Below are positions 1-5,316 of a stretch of 5,870 bases of DNA, in pieces (within the stretch, counting starts at the first letter, position 1; every line of letters begins with the position of its first letter). Under the pieces are notes generated by a model, which worked only from the letters and a program-made list of their open reading frames with translations, did not search any database and had not been told where the DNA came from. The translations under genes were made by a program, and so were the position numbers. Source of the stretch: Candidatus Thalassarchaeaceae archaeon (GTDB taxonomy: Archaea > Thermoplasmatota > Poseidoniia > Poseidoniales > Thalassarchaeaceae); NCBI GenBank assembly GCA_029250425.1, contig JAQXFF010000183.1, forward strand, positions 1-5,870, written 5' to 3'.

Positions 1-152
1 ACGACTGTATTCATACTGACAGTACCCTTCATTGAGAACGTTAGTGCGACTGCAACAACTTCGATAGCGGTGAAAATCATTAACACCCAGAAATTGAATG
101 CATATCGCTCAAAGCCTAAGATCGTGTGATGTTCATGTCCATGTTCACTCAT
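1..152 (-). CDS. Cytochrome c oxidase subunit IV-like protein, partial (C-terminus off the left edge)
   Basis: Only the first 50 codons are in the window. The protein starts MSEHGHEHHTILGFERYAFN and then enters a hydrophobic helix (about residues 19-40, FWVLMIFTAIEVVAVALTF). A short His-rich cytosolic N-terminus followed by a helix with an (F/W)-x-x-L-x-x-x-T-x-x-E-V pattern is typical of the small prokaryotic oxidase subunit IV, a protein of roughly 90-110 residues with about three helices that stabilises the heme-copper oxidase. It is the last visible gene of the cox operon, 13 bp after the subunit III stop codon. The ATG start is supported by GGAGG seven bases upstream. The family call rests mainly on position and the first helix, because the rest is missing. 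Confidence 0.72.
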   Translation of the reverse strand, partial: MSEHGHEHHTILGFERYAFNFWVLMIFTAIEVVAVALTFSMKGTVSMNTV

Positions 153-159
153 ATTGATG

Positions 160-164
160 CCTCC
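160..164 (-). promoter_or_regulatory. Ribosome binding site of the subunit IV-like gene
   Basis: On the minus strand GGAGG is followed by CATCAAT and then ATG, a 7-base spacing. It sits in the 13-bp gap after the subunit III stop codon and fixes the start at 152. Confidence 0.8.
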
Positions 165-165
165 G

Positions 166-1338
166 TTAGTACAGATAGAATGCGGGGAAGACCAAAACCC
201 AGACCAAGTCAACAAAGTGCCAGTAAAGACCGAAGTATTCGATACTCACTGCGTTTTGAGGTGTATATCCACCGCGGAATGCTTTGAGAACCATGTATGC
301 AAGTGCCACCATTCCACCGAATACGTGTACACCGTGTGTACCCGTGGTTACATAGAATGTTGAGGCCGCCATCCGTATATCGAAAATTGCATCCTGCCCT
401 TCTACACAAGCACCATGGTGATCGGCACCACCGTGATGATCCCATTCATGACAATACGTGTACGCCGCCTCATGTATCGTGAAATGATCAGCACTCAATG
501 ATGGGGCGTGGAAGTAGTACCAATCTCCTTCATGTCCAATCTCAAATCCAACAAACCATTCAATCAGTTTGAAGGTCAAGAAGAGGGTTGCTAGAACTAG
601 AGTCATTGAGAGATACTTTCCAACTTTGCTGTTGCGCTCAGCATCACTTAGACTTGCATCCTTTGCAGTCTTCAGTGCGAGAACAATAGTGTATGAGGAA
701 ATAATCAGTGCAAATGTATTGATTGCTCCTGGAATCAAAGTATCTGGCATGAAGCCCAAAGCCGCATTTGCGTGTTCTTGGTGATAACCACCTTCAGCGA
801 TAAAGTAGGATGCGGGAAGCCAGCATTGCTGACCTGCTTCAAGTACAACAGTTGCACCTGGCTCAATGCTACTTTGGAACAATTCCTCACAGTTTTCAAA
901 GCCTGTTCGATATCGTAGATAGGTGCTGAAGAGGCTGCTGAATACCATCATTTCAGACATTAAGAACATCCAAATTGCAACCTTTCGAACATTGATGGTT
1001 CGGAACGGAGTTCCTACTGATTTGGCTTCGTAGGAACCACTGTGACTCCAATCTTGCCGCCAAAATACAGTAAGTCCAGCAAAGAAGATTGCCAATCCAG
1101 CGATTAGCAAACCGATTTGCGAGGAGTGTATAGCATAGGTCCAGATGTCTGCATCATTGTTCCATGTTTGCGTGAACACCTTGGTAAATCCTAGCAGGAA
1201 AATACTGGCGCCAAATGCCAACATGATAGGTGCCCATGAATTGTGAGGTGCACCACCGTGGCCATGGTCCCAATCGTGTGGGCCCCAATGGCTGTGCTGG
1301 TGTTCATGGTGATGGTCGTCGTGTTCTCCGTAACTCAT
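166..1338 (-). CDS. coxC: Cytochrome c oxidase subunit III, extended form (390 aa)
   Basis: Subunit III of an A-type heme-copper oxidase, a membrane protein that supports proton uptake and the stability of subunit I. The seven-helix core is recognisable: helices near residues 36-56, 71-93 and 118-140 (with the family's helix-III Glu in MSEMMVF, E129), 203-223, 242-262, the TGTHGVHVFGGMVALAY helix (332-350), and the final helix with the signature LYWHFVDLVWVLVFP (371-385). Most homologues have about 190-270 residues. The extra length lies in a His-rich N-terminus (11 His in the first 32 residues), a loop between helices III and IV (about 146-200, with C150 and C172), and a loop between helices V and VI (about 266-320, with C296, C311 and many His). 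By the usual topology the last two face outside. The start codon overlaps the subunit I stop codon (ATGA). Confidence 0.95.
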   Translation of the reverse strand: MSYGEHDDHHHEHQHSHWGPHDWDHGHGGAPHNSWAPIMLAFGASIFLLGFTKVFTQTWNNDADIWTYAIHSSQIGLLIAGLAIFFAGLTVFWRQDWSHSGSYEAKSVGTPFRTINVRKVAIWMFLMSEMMVFSSLFSTYLRYRTGFENCEELFQSSIEPGATVVLEAGQQCWLPASYFIAEGGYHQEHANAALGFMPDTLIPGAINTFALIISSYTIVLALKTAKDASLSDAERNSKVGKYLSMTLVLATLFLTFKLIEWFVGFEIGHEGDWYYFHAPSLSADHFTIHEAAYTYCHEWDHHGGADHHGACVEGQDAIFDIRMAASTFYVTTGTHGVHVFGGMVALAYMVLKAFRGGYTPQNAVSIEYFGLYWHFVDLVWVLVFPAFYLY

Positions 1339-3662
1339 TCTTCTTCACCTCCGTTATCTTCGGGAATCATCATCCATTGAATTATCCGTCCAAAGAATCC
1401 AGGTTCTTCATCACCGTGGATTTCAGCAAACTTCTGCACAGGCAGGTCGCTTGGATCGTGAGATGGAGTTGGAGGTGGGCTTGAGACCATCCATTCCATT
1501 GACCAACCGCCCCATGGGTCGTTTGGTGCCTTTTGTCCACGAAGACCGCTGCTAATCATATTGTACACCAAGATGAGGTTACTTGCAAAGAACATGAACG
1601 CAGCGACCGTGATTAGCATATTCCAATCAGCAGCTTCTGGTGGCAATGCAAAGTACTCATCTGTAGTGATGAAGTATGTGTGTTGTCTTCGAGGCATACC
1701 TTGAATTCCTAATCTGTGCATTGGCCAGAAAACCAAGTTGTAAGATATGAATCCAGTCATGAAGTGTAGAATTCCAATCTTTTCATTCATCATTCGGCCT
1801 GTAGCCTTGGGGAACCAGTAATAGATTCCAGAATACAGTCCAAAGACGATTCCACCTACGAACACATAGTGGAAGTGAGCTACCACGAAGTATGTTTCAT
1901 GCAGATGCAAATCCATGGCAACTGCAGGGAAATACATTCCAGAAATTCCACCCAACGTGAATGTGACTAAGAATCCAAGTGCCCACAATGTGTGGGTTCG
2001 ATAGACCAAACTTCCACCATGCATTGTTTGCAACCAATTGAAAATCTTGATTCCAGTGGGTACAGCAACAAGCATTGTGGTTAGCATTGTTACGAAGCGC
2101 AAGACCGGACTCATACCTGAAGTAAACATGTGATGTCCATAAACGATGAATCCAACAATACCAATGCCTGCCAGAGCGAACACCATCGACTTGTAGCCAA
2201 AGATTGTTCGTCGAGCACTGGTTGACAATACTTCAGAAATCACACCAAATGCAGGTAGTACGACCACGTACACTTCTGGATGTCCAAAGTACCAGAACAG
2301 GTGACTCCACAGCAATGGGTCACCACCTGCTGCAACTTCATAGAATACTGTCCCTATCGTCCGATCTAATAAGACCTGAATCAATCCAATTCCGAACGCA
2401 GGGATTGAGATAAAAAGCATCAATGTTGCAATTAGCATTGACCAAGAGAACAATGGCATCTGCATCCAACCCATACCGGGTGCTCTCATGGTGCAGAATG
2501 TTGTCATGAAGTTGATACCTGATATGGTTGAAGATGCAACAATCAAAATTTGCCCCGCCACCCACAACGTCGCGCCTGAATGCGCGGTGTGTGACACAAT
2601 ATATGGGGCATAACCAGTCCAACCGGTATCTGCTCCTTGACCACTGAAGATTCCAGTGAAGATGAGTAATGCTGCTGCTGGGTTCAACCAGAAAGCGAGG
2701 GCATTCAGACGAGGTAATGCCAAATCAGGGGCACCAATTTGCAAGGGTACAATCCAATTTGCAAAGCCAGCAATCATTGGCATTGCTGCTAGGAAAATCA
2801 TCGTAGTACCATGCATGGTGAAGAATTGGTTGTATTCGTCTTGAGTGAGGAAATCATTTCCAGGAGTGGCCAATTGAATTCGGAATATAAGGGCGAAAAG
2901 ACCCCCAACTCCCAGGAAGAATAGTCCATTGACCATGTACAAGGATCCGACTTTTTTGTGATCAGTACTCGTGATGAAGTCACTAAACCAAGGCCAGAAT
3001 CGTTCCCAAGCGAAGGAATCAGGGTCTTGTCGGTAGAACACCCAAACTAGACATCCGAGGGTGACCACTACCATCAGGAGAATTGCACTCGCTAGAACGG
3101 TGAGTCCACTTGCTTGTTCAGCAGGCTGTGGCCCTACATCGGTGGTTAAGCGGCCCCACAAATCTCCACCATTGGTCGAATCGCCATTGACAGAGTTGGC
3201 ATGAAGGATAAATTTGGCACCACCCTCCATTGGCGCAGTCCATTCGACTTGCCACAAACGTTGGTCATTGCCTTGTCCGCTGTCAGTTTTATCGATTCCA
3301 GAGTGTGTTACACTACCATCCGAATTGGTTTGTACCATTCCATCAACAGGTGCAAGGATACCTGCACTGGCCCATAGGTGGAAGCCACCAAGGGCTGCCG
3401 GATCTGTATTTTCTGCAAACGATGGGCCACCTGTGAATGAAATGTTCAGTGTGTACGTTGCTCCCGCTTCAAGTTCATCGGGAAGGCCTTCGAGGCTGGG
3501 CACAACTTCACTGCTTGCAGTTTGGCCGTGGCAGGAACATCCTCCATCCTGTGCACCAGAAATACCTGTAGGATACGATTGAACACTTGGAGCCATAACA
3601 ACTGCGAATAATAGAATTGAGAGAATCGCAAGAGCGCGTGAATTTTTCATTTGCTTGAACAT
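1335..3662 (-). CDS. coxA: Cytochrome c oxidase subunit I with an exported N-terminal Reeler/choice-anchor-like domain (775 aa)
   Basis: Catalytic subunit of an A1-type oxidase that reduces O2 to water and pumps protons. Numbered from the ATG at 3662, the core (about 225-725) shows H284 in TMHGT (heme a), H461 and Y465 in GHPEVY (CuB and the His-Tyr crosslink), H510-H511 (CuB), H596 (heme a3) and H598 (heme a) in AHFHYV. D313 and N320 in GAPDLALPRLN and E463 mark the D channel, and K539 in PTGIK the K channel. It ends with the usual DPWGGWSMEWMVSSPPP stretch. Before the core lie a signal peptide (about 1-29), a soluble domain (30-178) with a CSCHG motif (42-46) and a Reeler-like end (NGDSTNGGDLW), and an extra helix (185-210). 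Typical subunit I has 520-600 residues. The ATG is preferred over the TTG just before it because GAGGTGA lies six bases upstream of the ATG. Confidence 0.96.
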   Translation of the reverse strand: MFKQMKNSRALAILSILLFAVVMAPSVQSYPTGISGAQDGGCSCHGQTASSEVVPSLEGLPDELEAGATYTLNISFTGGPSFAENTDPAALGGFHLWASAGILAPVDGMVQTNSDGSVTHSGIDKTDSGQGNDQRLWQVEWTAPMEGGAKFILHANSVNGDSTNGGDLWGRLTTDVGPQPAEQASGLTVLASAILLMVVVTLGCLVWVFYRQDPDSFAWERFWPWFSDFITSTDHKKVGSLYMVNGLFFLGVGGLFALIFRIQLATPGNDFLTQDEYNQFFTMHGTTMIFLAAMPMIAGFANWIVPLQIGAPDLALPRLNALAFWLNPAAALLIFTGIFSGQGADTGWTGYAPYIVSHTAHSGATLWVAGQILIVASSTISGINFMTTFCTMRAPGMGWMQMPLFSWSMLIATLMLFISIPAFGIGLIQVLLDRTIGTVFYEVAAGGDPLLWSHLFWYFGHPEVYVVVLPAFGVISEVLSTSARRTIFGYKSMVFALAGIGIVGFIVYGHHMFTSGMSPVLRFVTMLTTMLVAVPTGIKIFNWLQTMHGGSLVYRTHTLWALGFLVTFTLGGISGMYFPAVAMDLHLHETYFVVAHFHYVFVGGIVFGLYSGIYYWFPKATGRMMNEKIGILHFMTGFISYNLVFWPMHRLGIQGMPRRQHTYFITTDEYFALPPEAADWNMLITVAAFMFFASNLILVYNMISSGLRGQKAPNDPWGGWSMEWMVSSPPPTPSHDPSDLPVQKFAEIHGDEEPGFFGRIIQWMMIPEDNGGEEE
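1345..1352 (-). promoter_or_regulatory. Ribosome binding site of coxC inside the end of coxA
   Basis: The minus strand reads GGAGGTGA, six bases before the ATG at 1338. These bases also encode the start of the Gly-Gly-Glu-Glu-Glu tail of subunit I, so the C-terminus of one protein and the translation signal of the next share the same DNA. With the ATGA stop/start overlap this argues for coupled translation. Confidence 0.85.
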
Positions 3663-3668
3663 CAATAG

Positions 3669-3675
3669 TCACCTC
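3669..3675 (-). promoter_or_regulatory. Ribosome binding site of coxA overlapping the coxB stop codon
   Basis: The minus strand reads TGAGGTGACTATTGATG. The first TGA is the subunit II stop, GAGGTGA is the binding site, and the ATG follows after six bases. The preceding TTG would be only three bases from the site and the later ATG at 3650 eighteen bases away, so the site decides the start. Confidence 0.82.
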
Positions 3676-4390
3676 ACTCAAAAACCTCGACAACAGCAGT
3701 CATGTAGCCGTGATCCTTTCCACAGTATTCTGTACACATCAACAAGGATGAACCAATTTCATCCATGCTAGGAGTGTAGTATAGTCTTGTTTCCATTCCA
3801 GGTTGTGTATCTTCTTTGAGACCCCAATCAAGGAAAAAGGGAGCATGTGTAACATCGTTTGAATAAAGGAGGAATCCGTATGATTCATCCGCTTTCACGC
3901 GCAATAATGGTTTGATTTGCCCCTCAACTTCGATGGTTGTAATTTCACAAATCAAAATCCCATTATCGTTGTAAAACATTGTTGCTGAACGATTTTCCAT
4001 CTCAACAGATGACTCCGGAGCTTCAGCAGTATCTCTGAGCGGATCACAATCAATATCCCAATACCATTGGTTCCCAGTCATACTGATTTCGTGTGCATCA
4101 GGATCCGAACTCCACATTTCGTCGATAGGGCCCCAGGCGATATATGTCAGATAGACAATGAGAATGAAAGGCACAATTGTCCATGTTAATTCCATTTTGA
4201 GGTTGTCATTTTCCTTTGGAAACACTCCTGGAATAAATTCATCAGATTCAAATTCTAATGATTTGTTATCAGAAGATCTGAATTTTAATGTGTTGTAAAA
4301 TAGCCAGACCATTACAATTGCAAAAACAATTGCAGCCCAAATATTGAATTCATTGAATAAACTCCAGAAAACGTCCCCGCCAGCCTCCAT
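3674..4390 (-). CDS. coxB: Cytochrome c oxidase subunit II with CuA site (238 aa)
   Basis: Subunit II takes electrons from a soluble or anchored donor through the binuclear CuA centre and passes them to heme a in subunit I. Two N-terminal helices are visible (about 15-34 and 68-86), followed by an outside cupredoxin domain. The QWYW aromatic patch is at 108-111. All CuA ligands are present: H182 in DVTHAP, then C219, E221, C223, H227 and M230 in CTEYCGKDHGYM. The length is normal for the family. No cytochrome c domain is fused at the C-terminus, so a separate donor is expected. There is no evident lipobox. Between the QWYW patch and the CuA His lies a stretch of about 55 residues with two more cysteines (C115, C148). 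It is the first gene of the operon, eleven bases before coxA. Confidence 0.96.
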   Translation of the reverse strand: MEAGGDVFWSLFNEFNIWAAIVFAIVMVWLFYNTLKFRSSDNKSLEFESDEFIPGVFPKENDNLKMELTWTIVPFILIVYLTYIAWGPIDEMWSSDPDAHEISMTGNQWYWDIDCDPLRDTAEAPESSVEMENRSATMFYNDNGILICEITTIEVEGQIKPLLRVKADESYGFLLYSNDVTHAPFFLDWGLKEDTQPGMETRLYYTPSMDEIGSSLLMCTEYCGKDHGYMTAVVEVFE

Positions 4391-4396
4391 GGTATA

Positions 4397-4402
4397 TCCT
4401 CA
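4397..4402 (-). promoter_or_regulatory. Ribosome binding site of coxB
   Basis: The minus strand reads TGAGGATATACC and then ATG, placing GAGGA six bases before the start at 4390. It agrees with the sites before the three downstream cox genes. Confidence 0.7.
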
Positions 4403-4403
4403 G

Positions 4404-4423
4404 GCGCCCCGGAGTGAGGGCGC
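4404..4423. repeat. Inverted repeat GCGCCC-N8-GGGCGC upstream of coxB
   Basis: GCGCCC at 4404-4409 and its exact reverse complement GGGCGC at 4418-4423 are separated by eight bases. The repeat lies between the TATA-like element (4423-4430) and the coxB binding site. It could be an operator covering the start of transcription or a short leader hairpin. There is no T-run after it on either strand, so it does not look like a terminator. Confidence 0.6.
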
Positions 4424-4430
4424 TATATTA
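4423..4430. promoter_or_regulatory. TATA-like element of the divergent promoter region
   Basis: The sequence is CTATATTA on the plus strand and TAATATAG on the minus strand. An archaeal TATA box here would start minus-strand transcription about 25 bases downstream, near 4400, leaving a leader of about ten bases that still holds the coxB binding site. It could also serve the plus strand, but the leader to 4527 would then be about 75 bases. No convincing BRE was seen, so this is a tentative reading. Confidence 0.4.
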
Positions 4431-4437
4431 CCGTTGT

Positions 4438-4460
4438 CTGCCCCCCCATAGGGGGGTCAG
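4438..4460. repeat. GC-rich imperfect palindrome with C and G runs
   Basis: CTG, then seven C, ATA, six G, T and CAG form a 23-bp palindrome with one C/T mismatch at the fourth position and a three-base loop. It lies just upstream of the TATA-like element as seen from coxB and in the leader or promoter of the plus-strand pair. It stands out strongly from the AT-richer surroundings. A regulator site or a strong leader hairpin are both possible. The homopolymer runs are also error-prone in sequencing, so exact run lengths are uncertain. Confidence 0.65.
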
Positions 4461-4526
4461 GAAAACCAATTGAATTACAAACGCCATCCGATGATATCAA
4501 GAATCACCATCTACAGTTGATACTTG

Positions 4527-4847
4527 ATGGGAGATTGGCCGACCGGACTCTTGCGTGAAGATGCGGAAGGTGTGATTCTGGCTGTTACCATCCAACCCGC
4601 CTCTAAGAGAATAGGAATCGAAGGAATCGATGTATGGAGGGGCCGTTTACAAATCGCAGTCAAGGCCATTCCACAGAAAGGCGCGGCCAATGAAGCAGTC
4701 TGTGAATTGCTTTCTGATACCTTTGGAGTACCATTGGTTTTCGTCGACATAATGTCGGGACACCGTTCACGTCAGAAATTAGTCAAATTACGCCAAGTAA
4801 GCAAATCAGACATTGAGTCGCATTTGGAGGCATTCCGTGTCGAATAA
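4527..4847 (+). CDS. DUF167 / YggU family protein (106 aa)
   Basis: A small soluble protein of the UPF0235/DUF167 family, which is widespread in bacteria, archaea and eukaryotes and has no settled function. The pattern fits throughout: a first strand ending TIQPASKR (21-28, for the family's 'v-x-P-x-A-x-x' motif), LQIAVKAIPQKGAANEAV (41-58, the conserved basic KG-x-AN motif), a helix LLSDTFGVP (61-69), and SGHRSRQKLVKL (77-88, the family's 'G-x-x-S-R-x-K' motif). The length is typical. The start is the ATG at 4527. A TTG lies directly before it and a stop codon (TGA, 4518) just upstream. No clear binding site precedes it, unlike the other genes here, so the mRNA may be leaderless. Its end overlaps the next gene by eleven bases. 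Confidence 0.9.
   Translation: MGDWPTGLLREDAEGVILAVTIQPASKRIGIEGIDVWRGRLQIAVKAIPQKGAANEAVCELLSDTFGVPLVFVDIMSGHRSRQKLVKLRQVSKSDIESHLEAFRVE
4826..4830 (+). promoter_or_regulatory. Ribosome binding site of the Toprim gene
   Basis: GGAGG lies within the end of the DUF167 gene, six bases before a GTG at 4837. No other start codon in the frame has a site at this distance, so it sets the start at GTG rather than the TTG at 4813. Confidence 0.8.
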
Positions 4848-5316
4848 TCGCGAAGCTCGTTATACTTCAGCCGGTCAAGCATTGGGTGGTGCACGCTTTC
4901 GAAACCGTCCAACGGCATCAGGTGGTTGTTGTTGCCCAATCATAGTCGAAGGAATAAATGATCGAATCGCCCTTCAGTCGATGGGTTTCACAGGCCCAAT
5001 TGAGCAAGTAAATCGAGGTTGGGATCAATCACGTTTCATTGCATATATTTTTGAAAAATATGGTATTCTTAACAAGGTGGACCAGGGTACAGCGGTGATA
5101 TTACTCATGGATTGGGATCGAACAGGCGGTCATCTCCAACGAAAAATAGGTGAAAGATTGGAAGCTTTTGGAATGAAAATTGATCATGAAACCAGAATGG
5201 AATTGCTGCGTGCAATGAAACCGGAAAGTCGCACTGTGGAAGGTCTAAAGGCACATACTGAGAAATTACGTCCCTATATTGATTCAATTGATTTAGAAGG
5301 CGCAGAAGAACAATAA
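4837..5316 (+). CDS. Small archaeal Toprim-domain protein, UPF0292-like (159 aa)
   Basis: A compact Toprim fold, the metal-dependent catalytic domain of primases, topoisomerases and RNase M5-type nucleases. The acidic motifs are in place: IIVEGINDRIAL (35-46, catalytic-type E38) and VILLMDWDRTG (87-97, D92 and D94). The rest, with a C-terminal Arg/Lys-rich helical part (about 120-148), resembles the stand-alone archaeal Toprim proteins related to UPF0292 and RnmV, for which a role in RNA or DNA processing is assumed but not proven. The first 30 residues are polar and Gly/Arg-rich and probably disordered. Three cysteines in a row (31-33) stand just before the first strand. It starts with GTG inside the DUF167 gene, so the two are probably translated together. 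Its TAA stop directly abuts the stop codon of the convergent gene. Confidence 0.87.
   Translation: MSNNREARYTSAGQALGGARFRNRPTASGGCCCPIIVEGINDRIALQSMGFTGPIEQVNRGWDQSRFIAYIFEKYGILNKVDQGTAVILLMDWDRTGGHLQRKIGERLEAFGMKIDHETRMELLRAMKPESRTVEGLKAHTEKLRPYIDSIDLEGAEEQ

Noticed and set aside
3525..3539. Classical heme c site in the subunit I N-terminal domain
   Set aside because: The motif is C-x-C-H, not C-x-x-C-H, so a standard covalent heme c cannot be claimed.
3214..3582. Plus-strand open frame of 122 codons opposite the N-terminal part of coxA
   Set aside because: It is antisense to a well-supported gene, shows no recognisable family pattern and has no ribosome binding site that I can see. It reads as a shadow frame, as do the other shorter antisense frames over the cox genes.
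3663..3665. TTG as the start codon of subunit I
   Set aside because: It lies only three bases after GAGGTGA, while the adjacent ATG has the ideal six-base spacing. The difference is one residue.
1335..4390. A cbb3-type or B-type oxidase instead of an A1 type
   Set aside because: The subunit II CuA motif, the subunit III gene, and the GHPEVY glutamate with the D-channel Asp/Asn and K-channel Lys all point to an A1-type enzyme.
4404..4460. Transcription terminators formed by the two GC-rich inverted repeats
   Set aside because: Neither is followed by a T-run on either strand, and both lie upstream of divergent genes where no transcript is expected to end.
4492..4499. TGATATCA palindrome as a TATA box or operator for the DUF167 gene
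   Set aside because: Its centre is about 31 bases from the ATG, roughly compatible with a leaderless promoter, but it is too short and too poor a TATA match to list as a feature.
4813..4836. TTG start giving an eight-residue longer Toprim protein
   Set aside because: No binding site precedes it, whereas the GTG at 4837 has GGAGG at six bases.
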